From positions 31,354 through 95,353 of the forward strand of contig NZ_JTHP01000016.1 in the NCBI RefSeq assembly GCF_000943545.1: 64,000 bases of DNA. The letters are read 5' to 3'. Source of the stretch: Paenibacillus terrae (GTDB lineage Bacteria; Bacillota; Bacilli; Paenibacillales; Paenibacillaceae). Under the pieces are notes generated by a model. That model was not told where the DNA came from and did no database searches. It was given only the letters and a program-made list of their open reading frames with translations. The position numbers and the translations under genes were made by a program. This document shows, one piece after another, positions 1-8,111 of the stretch. How positions within the stretch are numbered: the first letter of the stretch is position 1; the number at the start of each line of letters is the position of its first letter.

Positions 1-1367
1 TGGATGAGTTTGGAGTGGCCTTCGAGTCGTTTGACACCGTGTATGAGACCAAGGAATCTTTTCCAGAGGTATACGAGGAAATTACCAGTCAGTTGATAGC
101 AGCGGCCGCTAAAGCTGCGGACGGAAGCGAAATCGTCTATGCGGTTCCGGGCCACCCGATGGTAGCGGAAGCGGCGGTGCAATTGCTCAAAGAGCGTTGT
201 CCTGTGCAGGATATTCAACTGAACATCCTTGGCGGCGAAAGTTTTCTGGATGAAGCTTTTGTGCGTCTTGGTTTTGACCCGATTGAAGGTTTCCAGTTGT
301 TGGACGCAGGTACGCTGGATGCGAGTTGGCTTCAACCTCAGTTGCACACGCTGATCGGACAGGTATATGATACGTTTACGGCTTCAGATGTGAAGCTGTG
401 TTTAATGGAGCGCTATCCTGATGACTATGAGGTCTACGTAGGTCATGCGCTTGGCGTGGAGGGCGAGGAAGCGGTGCATAAAGTGCCACTGTACGAGCTG
501 GATCGGGTGGAGGGCTACGGAAACCTGTCTCTGGTGTACATACCGCGTAGTGAGGATGATGCGCTGAAACGGCGTTCTTTTGACCGTCTGCATGAGATTG
601 TTGATATTTTACGCAGTCCGGAAGGTTGTCCATGGGACCGGGAACAGACGCATCAGTCGATCCGCAAAAATCTGATCGAGGAAACCTATGAAGTCATCGA
701 AACGATAGATGAGGACGATCCTGATCACATGAAGGAAGAGCTGGGCGATCTGCTGCTGCAAATTTTGCTGCATGCCCAGATGGAAGAAGAAGTTGGAGCC
801 TTCAATGTGTATGATGTGATTCAAGGGCTGAATGACAAGCTCATTTTCCGCCATCCACACGTGTTTGGAGACAATCAGGCGAATGATGCGGAAGAGGCGC
901 TGCAAAATTGGGAACAGATGAAAGCCGAGGAAAAGCGGATTAAAGGCATAGCTTCAGTACAGTCTTCCGTACTGGATGGTGTCCCGCGTGATTTGCCTGC
1001 GCTCATGAAGTCATACAAGCTCCAGAAAAAGGCGGCAAAAGTAGGCTTTAACTGGGATAACATTGAAGGTGTATTCGACAAATTGGACGAAGAAGTGGCT
1101 GAGCTGAAGGAAGCGGTCCGCGAGGGACATTCCTTGGAGGCGCAGTTGCTGGAGTTGGGCGACGTGCTATTTGTTGCCGTGAATGCAGCCCGTTTTATGG
1201 GAGTTGATCCGGAAGAGGCGCTGTCGGCCACCAACCGCAAATTTGTCGACCGATTCCAGTATATTGAGGAACGATTACGCGAGCAGGGACGACGTCCCGA
1301 GGACAGCAGCGTAGATGAGATGGAGACGTACTGGCAGGAAGCGAAAAAGACTCTTGGCAGACACTAG
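1..1367 (+). CDS. mazG: MazG/YabN nucleotide pyrophosphohydrolase fused to a methylase domain (5' partial)
   Basis: C-terminal 450-plus residues of a YabN-type protein; the frame is open through the left edge (reading D-E-F-G before the first GTG at 15), so the true start lies outside the window. The N-terminal part matches the end of a tetrapyrrole (corrin/porphyrin) methylase-like domain. Two MazG repeats follow: one around residues 190-300 with GCPWD and an EETYE...EELGD acidic metal site, the second near the C terminus with EEVAEL...ELGDVLF. MazG enzymes hydrolyse non-canonical or excess NTPs to NMP and pyrophosphate in the cytoplasm. In Bacillus, yabN directly precedes yabO (rqcP) with hup elsewhere; here hup lies between. 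Nothing looks broken. Confidence 0.93.
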   Translation, partial: DEFGVAFESFDTVYETKESFPEVYEEITSQLIAAAAKAADGSEIVYAVPGHPMVAEAAVQLLKERCPVQDIQLNILGGESFLDEAFVRLGFDPIEGFQLLDAGTLDASWLQPQLHTLIGQVYDTFTASDVKLCLMERYPDDYEVYVGHALGVEGEEAVHKVPLYELDRVEGYGNLSLVYIPRSEDDALKRRSFDRLHEIVDILRSPEGCPWDREQTHQSIRKNLIEETYEVIETIDEDDPDHMKEELGDLLLQILLHAQMEEEVGAFNVYDVIQGLNDKLIFRHPHVFGDNQANDAEEALQNWEQMKAEEKRIKGIASVQSSVLDGVPRDLPALMKSYKLQKKAAKVGFNWDNIEGVFDKLDEEVAELKEAVREGHSLEAQLLELGDVLFVAVNAARFMGVDPEEALSATNRKFVDRFQYIEERLREQGRRPEDSSVDEMETYWQEAKKTLGRH

Positions 1368-1384
1368 GCCGTAAAGTCTGAAAA

Positions 1385-1436
1385 TCCCCTTGTGAAGCGT
1401 GTCGGTTTGAGGAGACTTGCCAATGGGGAGGCTTTT
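1385..1436 (+). terminator. weak terminator-like hairpin after mazG
   Basis: TCCCC-TTG pairs with CAA-T-GGGGA around a 28-nt loop and is followed by GCTTTTG. The stem is bulged and the T-run is short, so termination would be leaky. Confidence 0.3.
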
Positions 1437-1669
1437 GTAGTAGGATGTTGGCTTAACTGGGGTCGAATTAAAAAACGACTGCTATTGCAGGATTTTTAAG
1501 GCCAAGCCAGAATAACTTGTAGTAATTCTGAAAATAACTGTTTTCTACGGGCAACCGTATTCCAGTTGTGTTCAGAGCGGCTTCGGCCGCAGTTTGACCT
1601 CACGTCTGCCCCATTTCATGGACATGCAGCGTGATGATTATTTTTTGATATTTGGGAGGCTTTTAACTT
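1437..1669 (+). promoter_or_regulatory. hup upstream region with two tetraloop hairpins
   Basis: The intergenic stretch before hup has no gene. It holds two compact hairpins: TACGG-GCAA-CCGTA at 1546-1559 (GNRA loop) and GCGGC-TTCG-GCCGC at 1577-1590 (UUCG loop). No convincing sigma-A -35/-10 pair was found, although hup needs a promoter here or read-through from mazG. The ribosome binding site GGGAGG is at 1654-1659. Confidence 0.4.
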
Positions 1670-1942
1670 ATGAACAAGACAGATCTGATCAACAATATTT
1701 CCAGCAAAAGCGGTTTGAGCAAACGTGACGTTGAAGCTGTATTGAATGGCGTTCTTGGTGAAATTACAGATGCACTCGCCAGCGGCGACAAAGTGCAACT
1801 GATCGGCTTTGGTACTTTTGAAACGCGCAAGCGTTCCAGCCGTACAGGCCGCAATCCACAAACCGGCAACACGATTGAAATTCCAGAATCGACCGTTCCT
1901 GCTTTTAAAGCCGGTAATAAGCTTAAAGAAGCCGTTAACTAA
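1670..1942 (+). CDS. hup: HU family DNA-binding protein
   Basis: 90 residues, the usual length for HU. The sequence begins MNKTDLINNI and carries the HU signature GFGTFETRKRSSRTGRNPQTG (residues about 47-67) forming the DNA-bending beta arms, ending with AFKAGNKLKEAV. HU is the main non-specific nucleoid protein and acts as a homodimer that bends DNA. Start ATG at 1670 follows GGGAGG at 1654-1659. Its TAA overlaps the ATG of the next gene by one base, so hup and rqcP are translationally coupled. Confidence 0.97.
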   Translation: MNKTDLINNISSKSGLSKRDVEAVLNGVLGEITDALASGDKVQLIGFGTFETRKRSSRTGRNPQTGNTIEIPESTVPAFKAGNKLKEAVN

Positions 1943-2220
1943 TGCGTCTTGATAAATTCTTGAAAGTCTCGCGGCTGATTAAGCGGCGTACGGTAGCCAA
2001 GGACGTCTCCGAACAAGGGAGAGTCGTGGTGAACGGACGCGAAGCCAAGCCGAGCAGTGCGGTCAAAGTGGGCGATGAAATCACCGTCCAGTTTGGCCAG
2101 AAGCTGGTGACTGTGCGAGTGGAACGGCTCGCCGACACTACACGCAAGGACGAGGCTGCAAGTATGTACACTTTAGTGAAGGAAGAGCCCATTGCCAGAG
2201 ACAATGGTTTGAACTGGTAA
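1942..2220 (+). CDS. rqcP: S4-domain RNA-binding protein RqcP
   Basis: 92-residue single S4 domain protein (MRLDKFLKVSRLIKRRT at the N terminus, then the VNGREAKPSS core) of the Hsp15/YabO family. In B. subtilis YabO/RqcP binds the obstructed 50S subunit and works with RqcH in adding C-terminal alanine tails to stalled nascent chains. The ATG overlaps the hup stop codon (TAATG). A strong terminator follows at 2253-2292, so hup-rqcP end a transcription unit. Confidence 0.93.
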   Translation: MRLDKFLKVSRLIKRRTVAKDVSEQGRVVVNGREAKPSSAVKVGDEITVQFGQKLVTVRVERLADTTRKDEAASMYTLVKEEPIARDNGLNW

Positions 2221-2252
2221 CTGGAATCTAACTTTCTAATATGCTGTACATT

Positions 2253-2292
2253 AAAGCATCCCTTCATATTCTCATGAAGGGGTGCTTTTTCT
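2253..2292 (+). terminator. rho-independent terminator after rqcP
   Basis: AAAGCA-T-CCCTTCAT pairs with ATGAAGGG-G-TGCTTT around a short loop and runs into TTTTTCTT. Confidence 0.85.
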
Positions 2293-2368
2293 TATGCAGT
2301 TTCTTTCGTGCAGTTCTAAATCCTGTTGTCCCCTTCATAAGCTAAGAACAGAAGGAGGGGTACATGCC

Positions 2369-2653
2369 ATGATTGAACAAGGGAAGCCCAAACACCATGA
2401 CCTGCGCATGCAAAGCCGAAAGCAGCTCGACATTTCAGGCGTCAGCAATGTGGAGAGCTTTGACAGTGAAGAGTTTCTGCTTCAGACCGAGCTGGGTCAT
2501 CTCACCATTCGCGGACAGCATTTACATATCAAAAATCTCAGTCTGGAAGAGGGGCTGCTGTCCATTGAAGGTCTGATTACTTCCCTCGTCTACCTGGAGC
2601 CCGGGGCCCCGGCCAAAAACGGAAAAAGCCTATTCGGCAAGCTCTTCAAATGA
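2369..2653 (+). CDS. yabP: sporulation protein YabP
   Basis: 94 residues from the ATG at 2369, chosen because AAGGAGGGG lies at 2352-2360; a longer in-frame reading from 2282 has no ribosome site and runs into the terminator. The product is a small beta-rich YabP/YqfC family protein (HDLRMQSRKQLDISGVSNV..., ...ILTSLVYLEP-like end). In B. subtilis yabP is a sigma-E regulon gene of the mother cell. It follows a terminator, so it needs its own promoter; a weak sigma-E-like -10 (CATAAGCT, 2336-2343) is all I can see. Its stop overlaps the yabQ start (ATGA). Confidence 0.9.
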   Translation: MIEQGKPKHHDLRMQSRKQLDISGVSNVESFDSEEFLLQTELGHLTIRGQHLHIKNLSLEEGLLSIEGLITSLVYLEPGAPAKNGKSLFGKLFK

Positions 2654-3228
2654 ACCCTCACACACAATGGCTGACATTGACGTGGATGCTGCTGTCGGGC
2701 ATAGCAATGGGAGTGGTGTTCGACAGCTACCGGGTGCTGTCCATCCGCTTTCATTTTGCCCGTTGGAGCATTCATATGTTGGACGTGCTGTATTGGGTGG
2801 CCTCGGCCCTGTTTATTTTCCGTGTGCTGTACGCGAGTAATCGCGGTGAGCTGCGGTTTTATGTCTTTTTAGGACTACTTTTGGGGGTTTGGCTCTATTT
2901 TTGGGCCTTTAGTGTTACAACCCAACGTTTTGTGGTAATGTTATTAAAGATAGTCCGCAGACTGACGTTGATCGTGAACAGCATACTGCGCATCCTGATT
3001 GTTCATCCGGTGTTGGCGCTGTATCGGCTGGTACGCAAGCTGGTCCGATGGACATGGGCACTTATTGTGTTCCTGGGAAGGATGCTGATATACATCTTGA
3101 TGCCGGTTTGGAAGCCGCTCGTCTGGCTGATCGGTCCGCTTAAAGCGCGCTGGAGGACTCCAGAATTGCTTGTAAAGCTCGGCATCAGACTGAAAAACAC
3201 AGCAAAAAGATGGTTTGGAAGGAGGTAG
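2650..3228 (+). CDS. yabQ: spore cortex membrane protein YabQ
   Basis: 192 residues with about four hydrophobic segments (residues about 5-25, 40-60, 70-95 and 125-165) and a basic C-terminal tail. This matches YabQ, a sigma-E dependent integral membrane protein of the mother cell required for cortex formation. The ATG at 2650 overlaps the yabP stop by four bases, so the pair is translationally coupled. The C-terminal half is longer and more hydrophobic than I expect, with a second membrane stretch near WTWALIVFLGRMLIYILMP. Confidence 0.88.
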   Translation: MNPHTQWLTLTWMLLSGIAMGVVFDSYRVLSIRFHFARWSIHMLDVLYWVASALFIFRVLYASNRGELRFYVFLGLLLGVWLYFWAFSVTTQRFVVMLLKIVRRLTLIVNSILRILIVHPVLALYRLVRKLVRWTWALIVFLGRMLIYILMPVWKPLVWLIGPLKARWRTPELLVKLGIRLKNTAKRWFGRR

Positions 3229-3232
3229 TATC

Positions 3233-3562
3233 ATGCGTAATTCGTCTGTAGATCGCCATTCATCTCCTACGTCCAAGTCCAACGCGGGCGGGCGCAGGCG
3301 AATCATGATTTGGTTGCTATCGCTTGCCGCCTTTGGTAGTTGGGCTATTTTTACCTTTTTTTCTCAAGGTATGATTATGGCCGATCGAAGTGAACAGCTC
3401 ACCCAGAAGGAAAAACAGAAGCAAGCTGCTACACAAACGGAACAACAGCTCCAAACTGAAGTGAATCGTCTCAAGGATCCCGAGTATATCGGAGAAATTG
3501 CCAGAAGCAAGTACGGTCTTTACAAACCGGAAGAGACGCCGATCATCGGGGAGCAGAAATAG
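3233..3562 (+). CDS. divIC: cell division protein DivIC (septum formation initiator)
   Basis: 109 residues from ATG 3233, preceded by GAAGGAGG at 3218-3225; an in-frame TTG at 3215 would sit on that site and is rejected. The layout is typical of DivIC/FtsB: a basic cytoplasmic tail, one membrane segment (about residues 24-44, WLLSLAAFGSWAIFTFF), a Gln/Glu-rich coiled coil (about 55-85) and a short extracytoplasmic end with the ARSKYGL(Y)KPEE motif. DivIC works with FtsL and DivIB in the divisome. Position directly after yabP-yabQ is the same as in B. subtilis. Confidence 0.94.
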   Translation: MRNSSVDRHSSPTSKSNAGGRRRIMIWLLSLAAFGSWAIFTFFSQGMIMADRSEQLTQKEKQKQAATQTEQQLQTEVNRLKDPEYIGEIARSKYGLYKPEETPIIGEQK

Positions 3563-3586
3563 GCGCATCATTGGGTCAATGCTTAG

Positions 3587-3615
3587 TTGACCTTGGTTCC
3601 GCCATTTTGTATAAT
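3587..3615 (+). promoter_or_regulatory. sigma-A promoter of yabR
   Basis: TTGACC (3587-3592), a 17-bp spacer and TATAAT (3610-3615), about 70 bp upstream of the yabR start. Confidence 0.85.
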
Positions 3616-3685
3616 CAAATCACCACAGCGGGATTTTTTTGCAAAAAAATCGGTTGTATATTTTAAGGGAGGATCATTTTATTCT

Positions 3686-4213
3686 ATGGCAATTGAAGTG
3701 GGCACCAAGTTAGAGGGCAAAGTGACAGGCATCACGCATTTTGGAGCATTTGTGGATTTGTCTGGAGGTGTCACGGGTCTCGTTCACATCTCGGAAATCG
3801 CCGATAACTACGTTAAGGATGTTAACGATCACCTGAAGATTAATGATGTCGTGACGGTGAAAGTCATTAATGTTGACAAAGACGGCAAAATCGGACTTTC
3901 CATTAAGCAAACGATTGACAAGCCGGCAAGTGAAGCCCGTCCGCCAAGAGCTCCAAGACCGGAGCGCACAGGAGGACCAGGCGGAGGCGACCGTTTCGGC
4001 GGTGGAGGTTCAGGTCCAAGTCAAGGACGCGGTGGTGGCGGTGGCGGTGGTTTCAACCGCGATCGTGGAGGCCGTTCGTTCAAGCCTGCACCGGGTAAAC
4101 CTTCATTTGAGGATAAAATGTCACGCTTCCTAAAAGATAGTGAGGAACGCATTTCGTCGCTGAAAAAGAACACCGAAGGTAAACGCGGAGGACGCGGCGC
4201 GAAGCGTGTTTAA
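3686..4213 (+). CDS. yabR: S1-domain RNA-binding protein YabR
   Basis: 175 residues from ATG 3686, after AAGGGAGGA at 3665-3673. The N-terminal 70 residues form one S1 domain (GTKLEGKVTGITHFGAFVDL, ...GLVHISEIADNYVKDV, ...KIGLSIKQT). A Pro/Arg then Gly-rich low-complexity segment follows (about residues 80-130, with RG/GGG runs), then a charged tail (MSRFLKDSEERISSLKKNTEGKRGGRGAKR) that is conserved in YabR. The family resembles the polynucleotide phosphorylase S1 domain and is thought to act on translation or RNA. The Gly-rich insert makes it longer than the about 128-residue B. subtilis protein. It has its own promoter and terminator. Confidence 0.92.
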   Translation: MAIEVGTKLEGKVTGITHFGAFVDLSGGVTGLVHISEIADNYVKDVNDHLKINDVVTVKVINVDKDGKIGLSIKQTIDKPASEARPPRAPRPERTGGPGGGDRFGGGGSGPSQGRGGGGGGGFNRDRGGRSFKPAPGKPSFEDKMSRFLKDSEERISSLKKNTEGKRGGRGAKRV

Positions 4214-4244
4214 TTCACTTTGACAACCGTATCAACCATACACG

Positions 4245-4281
4245 GAAAACCGTACAGTCGAAAGACTGCTACGGTTTTTTT
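4245..4281 (+). terminator. rho-independent terminator after yabR
   Basis: AAAACCGTA-CAGTC, GAAA loop, GACTG-C-TACGG then TTTTTTT. A GNRA-type loop and seven Ts make it strong. Confidence 0.9.
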
Positions 4282-4414
4282 GCGTTATGCCGACAATAGC
4301 TGAAATATATGAAGAGCTATGGGAGCGTGGGAGATCCATCCGACTGTAATCTTGCATGCGTTTTATGATATTCAAGATTTGTTGAAGAAAAAGCAGGGCG
4401 ATCAAGCTGAAAAG

Positions 4415-4455
4415 TGGACGTTTTTTTTGTCGTGTGGATATAATCGTCCGACAAA
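4415..4455 (+). promoter_or_regulatory. sigma-A type promoter flanked by inverted Spo0A-box-like sites
   Basis: TGGACG (4415-4420), an 18-bp spacer and a perfect TATAAT (4439-4444). The -10 lies between TTTGTCG (4426-4432) and its inverse CGACAAA (4449-4455); both resemble the TTTGTCGAA core of Spo0A boxes, and the second reads TTTGTCGGA on the other strand. The promoter lies about 285 bp upstream of spoIIE and would fire into a structured stretch. Confidence 0.5.
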
Positions 4456-4627
4456 CTCCAACGGTTTTCCGTCTATCTTCTGTGCAAATCGCTAGTCTAA
4501 GCGAAGGTGTGGGCGACAGGAAGGGGCTTTGTAGGGAGAGGGCGCTCGTAATTACCATACGCTTCCAAGCGGACGTAGCTTGGCATTGAGGCCGATGCTC
4601 TGTGCTTTCGCGCAGAACGTTTTTTTG
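4451..4627 (+). ncRNA. candidate structured small RNA between yabR and spoIIE
   Basis: No open frame with a ribosome site is seen here. Starting just after the TATAAT promoter there are successive hairpins: ACGG-TTTT-CCGT (4462-4473 region), TCGCT-agtcta-AGCGA (about 4488-4503), CCAAGC-ggacgta-GCTTGG (about 4565-4583) and finally CTGTGC-TTTC-GCGCAG (4600-4615) followed by AACG and TTTTTTT. A promoter, stacked hairpins and a terminator-like end over about 175 nt fit a small RNA. I do not recognise a family; 6S, SRP and tRNA signatures are absent. It could instead be only the spoIIE leader. Confidence 0.3.
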
Positions 4628-4692
4628 TCGGAAATTTCTTGGAATAAGACGTGAGGTTCTGACAAACTTTCTCAATCGTTCCGGTTTAAGAT
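4624..4692 (+). promoter_or_regulatory. candidate Spo0A-dependent spoIIE promoter
   Basis: TTTGTCGGAA (4624-4633) is a 6/7 match to the Spo0A box TGNCGAA, and GTTTGTCAGAA is read on the other strand at 4657-4667, overlapping a possible -35 (CTGACA, 4659-4664). A possible -10 TAAGAT is at 4687-4692. The long spacer (about 21-22 bp) is the known oddity of the B. subtilis spoIIE promoter, which is sigma-A dependent and Spo0A activated. Confidence 0.45.
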
Positions 4693-4727
4693 GGGAACAT
4701 CAAATTGATGAATGGGGTGCCTGACGC

Positions 4728-7235
4728 ATGATGGAGAAATGGAACGTGGTACATTTTCCAGGGTTGAAATCCAGAAAGTCCAAATCTAAAGAACGTACGG
4801 AAGGTTGGTCTTCCAGACTCAAGAAGCGGCTGGATTCACATAAAGCAGTGCAATGGGTAACGGCGCAAAGATGGATGCTGCTATTGTCTGCTATGGGATT
4901 TTTACTGGGACGCGCCACCATTTTGGACGAGCTATCCCCTTTTGCTCTCGCTTATTTTGCAGTCATCATGTTCCTGCGGCGTGATCTGATGCTGCCTGTA
5001 GCTGTATCGGTCGTGTTGGGCAGTCTGCTTGCCCCTTATCCATCCTTATTCATGATTGGTGGCGAGCTGCTCGTATTCTATCTCCTGTATCGCGGGCTAC
5101 GAACCTTTGATCGGCTGGAATTATCTTATGCCCCGCTTATGGTTTTCCTGTCTGTGTTTATGGTCAATTTATTTTACGCTGTGATGGCCCCGTCCTTCAC
5201 CTGGTATGACCTTGTCATCGTGGGGACGGATGCGGTTCTCAGTTTTATGCTGACACTCGTTTTTACGCAGGCCATTCCATTGTTTACGTATCGCAAAAAG
5301 ACAAGCCAGCTCAAAAATGAGGAAATTTTGTGTCTGATCATTTTACTGGCCTCTGTGATGACGGGAGCGGTAGGATGGACGATTCACTCACTGTCTGTTG
5401 ATCATGTGCTATCTCGCTATTTGGTCTTGGTGTTCGCCTTGGTGGGGGGCGCTTCGCTAGGTGCTTCCGTCGGTGTGATTACCGGTTTAATTTTAAGCTT
5501 GGCCAATATGTCTGCGATTGTGCAGATGAGTTTGCTCGCTTTTGCCGGTTTGCTGGCAGGGATGCTGCGTGAAGGGCGAAAAGGCGCAGTGGCGCTCGGG
5601 ATGTTGCTAGGTTCCTCGATTTTGACAATCTATTTGGACGGAACCGGGGATGTGCTAACATCGACCTGGGAGAGCTGCGCGGCGATTCTATTATTCTTAA
5701 TGACCCCAAAAAGCTTCTTTAAAGCGGTTTCTACCTATGTTCCTGGTACGCAGGACCACGCTAAATCCCAGCATGAGTATGCCAAAAGGGTCCGTGATCT
5801 CACTGCCGAGCGGGTGACGAAATTTTCCCGCGTATTCAGTCAGCTATCCCGCAGCTTTCACCAGATATCTGCGAGTGAGAGCGCGAAGCCGGAAGGTGAA
5901 ATCGAGCATTTTATGAACGCTGTGGCGGAGGGAACGTGTGCCTCCTGCTTCAAGTGCGAGCAGTGCTGGGACGGCAAGTTTATGCAAACCCATCAGTATA
6001 TGACGGAAATGATGAGTGCTATTGAGGATAATCCGAATTTGATGCCGGAGCAGATGCCGCCGCAGTGGAGCAAGGCATGCGCCAAGACGGGCGCGGTGCT
6101 GCAAGTGATGAAGCAGCAGTATAGCCTCTACCAGCATAATATGCAGTGGAAACGCCAAGTATACGACAGTCGTCAGCTTGTTGCTGATCAGCTATCTGGC
6201 GTATCGCAGATTATGGAGGATTTGGCGCGGGAAATTCAGCGGGAAGGGCAAACCATGCATCGGCAGGAGGAACAAATACGAGAGGCGCTTGATCGGCTGG
6301 GCTTATCCATACAATCTATTGAGATTATTAATCTGGATGCGGGCCAAGTAGAAATTGAGATTGTCCATGCTTATACAAGGGGATTTGACGAATGCCGGAA
6401 AATCATTGCTCCACTGCTGTCGGACATATTGGACGAGCATATTGCTGTGATGCGCGAAACGGCGGCAGATCGCCGCCAGGGGTTGGCTACAGTCATGTTT
6501 GGCTCCGCCAAAACATATGAAATTGCCACAGGAGTAGCAAGTGCTGCCAAAGGAGGGGATTTTTTCTCGGGAGACAGCTACAGCATGATGGAGCTGGGGA
6601 ACGGGACCTTTGCAGTCTCCTTGAGCGATGGTATGGGCAACGGAGAGCGGGCGCAGCAAGAGAGCAGCGCGGCGCTTAATATTTTGGAGGAATTACTGCA
6701 ATCCGGCATGGATGAGAAGCTGGCGATCAAGTCGGTCAACTCTGTTCTGATGCTGAGATCACCCGAGGAGATGTATGCTACGGTCGATATGGCGCTGATT
6801 GATCAGTATACGGCCCGGACGACATTCATGAAGATTGGGTCAACGCCGAGCTTTATTAAAAGAGGGGAGGAGGTCATTCCCGTATCTGCCAGTAATTTGC
6901 CGATTGGCATTATACAGGATATTGAAATTGATTTGGTGTCGCTTCAATTACAGCCGGGTGATATTTTGATCATGATCACAGATGGTATATACGACTCGCC
7001 GGGTTATGCGGTAAACAAGGAAATATGGATGAAGCGCATGATCCAGGAAATTGAAAGCGATGACCCGCAGCAGTTGGCCGACTGTCTATTGGAACGAGTT
7101 ATTCGCTACCAGCAAAATCAAATCTATGATGACATGACGGTAGTTGTTAGCAAAATAGATCATTTCCGCCCAGAATGGGCCACGCTTCATGTACCGGGTA
7201 TGAGCTGGATGGAGCGCCCGCGTACGGTTAGCTGA
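4728..7235 (+). CDS. spoIIE: stage II sporulation protein E, PP2C-type phosphatase
   Basis: 835 residues, normal for SpoIIE. A short cytoplasmic tail is followed by about ten membrane helices (residues about 45-330), a central cytoplasmic region with a Cys cluster (CASCFKCEQCW, about 405-415) and a C-terminal PP2C phosphatase domain (about 590-810) with GDSYS, SDGMGNG near residue 634 and MITDGIYDS metal-site motifs. In B. subtilis SpoIIE localises with FtsZ to the polar septum and dephosphorylates SpoIIAA-P, freeing sigma-F in the forespore. Start ATG 4728 is followed at once by a second ATG; the ribosome site (GGGG at 4714) is weak. It is transcribed alone. Confidence 0.97.
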   Translation: MMEKWNVVHFPGLKSRKSKSKERTEGWSSRLKKRLDSHKAVQWVTAQRWMLLLSAMGFLLGRATILDELSPFALAYFAVIMFLRRDLMLPVAVSVVLGSLLAPYPSLFMIGGELLVFYLLYRGLRTFDRLELSYAPLMVFLSVFMVNLFYAVMAPSFTWYDLVIVGTDAVLSFMLTLVFTQAIPLFTYRKKTSQLKNEEILCLIILLASVMTGAVGWTIHSLSVDHVLSRYLVLVFALVGGASLGASVGVITGLILSLANMSAIVQMSLLAFAGLLAGMLREGRKGAVALGMLLGSSILTIYLDGTGDVLTSTWESCAAILLFLMTPKSFFKAVSTYVPGTQDHAKSQHEYAKRVRDLTAERVTKFSRVFSQLSRSFHQISASESAKPEGEIEHFMNAVAEGTCASCFKCEQCWDGKFMQTHQYMTEMMSAIEDNPNLMPEQMPPQWSKACAKTGAVLQVMKQQYSLYQHNMQWKRQVYDSRQLVADQLSGVSQIMEDLAREIQREGQTMHRQEEQIREALDRLGLSIQSIEIINLDAGQVEIEIVHAYTRGFDECRKIIAPLLSDILDEHIAVMRETAADRRQGLATVMFGSAKTYEIATGVASAAKGGDFFSGDSYSMMELGNGTFAVSLSDGMGNGERAQQESSAALNILEELLQSGMDEKLAIKSVNSVLMLRSPEEMYATVDMALIDQYTARTTFMKIGSTPSFIKRGEEVIPVSASNLPIGIIQDIEIDLVSLQLQPGDILIMITDGIYDSPGYAVNKEIWMKRMIQEIESDDPQQLADCLLERVIRYQQNQIYDDMTVVVSKIDHFRPEWATLHVPGMSWMERPRTVS

Positions 7236-7361
7236 ATAGACATTGCCCGGGAAATTCCACTTCCTTTTTAAAAATCCGCGTTCTTCGTTTGAATCGTTCC
7301 AGATTCGGCAAAGATAGAATCTATCGGAATAGATTACGAGGAAGCGGGAGGTCAAAAAGCT

Positions 7362-8111
7362 ATGAAGCAAATTTTGATCATTACAGACGGATGCTCTAAT
7401 GTGGGTGTCAGTCCAGTCATGGCGGCGGCTCAGGCTTTACAGGAAGGCATTACGGTGAACGTAGCCGGAGTCATAGATTATGGGACGATTGGCGAGCTTG
7501 GAAGTACGGAGATTCAGGAAATCGCTAAAGCGGGAGGAGGTTTCAGCCAAATCGTAGGCACGAAGCATTTGGCACAGACCATGCAGATGATGACCCGTAA
7601 AACAGTGGTTCAAACGATTCAGCAGGCGGTTAATAGAGAGTTAACGCATATTTTGGGTGAGGGGGGCGCTCGACATATCGGTGAACTGCCGCCGGCCAAA
7701 CGGGCCCAGGTGGTTGAGGTGATGGATGAACTGACAGAAACCAGCGCTTTGGAAATTGCTTTGCTCATTGATGCCAGTGCGAGTATGAAGCCCAAGCTGC
7801 CTGCCGTAGAAGACAGTATTCGGGATTTGCTGCTCAGTTTACAGTCCAGAAGCGGACCTAGCCGTATTTCTGTCTTTCATTTTCCTGGGGGACGGATGGG
7901 TGAAGATGCGGTTATGGATATGGGTTGGACCTCTGAACTTAGCCAGGTTAAGTCGATATTCGGCCGTTTGCGGATGAAGGGGGCGACGCCAACGGGTCCA
8001 GCCATTTTACAAGTGATTGATTATTACCGATATGTTACACTAGGGGAACAGAAAGATATGGTAGAATCCTATGGCAAAGGAGAAGGGATGCTCGGTGACT
8101 ACGTCGTCTGA
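7362..8111 (+). CDS. yabS: VWA-domain protein YabS
   Basis: 249 residues; ATG 7362 follows GGGAGG at 7346-7351. The C-terminal half has a von Willebrand factor A fold with a MIDAS-like DASASMKPK motif (about residue 138) and GATPTGPA; the N-terminal half contains a second related strand-helix set (LIITDGCSNVG, VAGVIDYG). The B. subtilis homologue YabS sits in the same place before yabT and is in the sporulation (sigma-E) set. Its partner and ligand are not known. It overlaps the yabT start by 17 bases, suggesting coupled translation. Confidence 0.85.
   Translation: MKQILIITDGCSNVGVSPVMAAAQALQEGITVNVAGVIDYGTIGELGSTEIQEIAKAGGGFSQIVGTKHLAQTMQMMTRKTVVQTIQQAVNRELTHILGEGGARHIGELPPAKRAQVVEVMDELTETSALEIALLIDASASMKPKLPAVEDSIRDLLLSLQSRSGPSRISVFHFPGGRMGEDAVMDMGWTSELSQVKSIFGRLRMKGATPTGPAILQVIDYYRYVTLGEQKDMVESYGKGEGMLGDYVV

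Noticed and set aside
4232..4675. 147-codon frame on the - strand between yabR and spoIIE
   Set aside because: It crosses the yabR terminator and both candidate promoters, has no ribosome site and resembles no family.
4282..4727. tRNA-Met/tRNA-Glu genes expected here from B. subtilis gene order
   Set aside because: No TTCGANTC-type T-loop or acceptor pairing is present on either strand.
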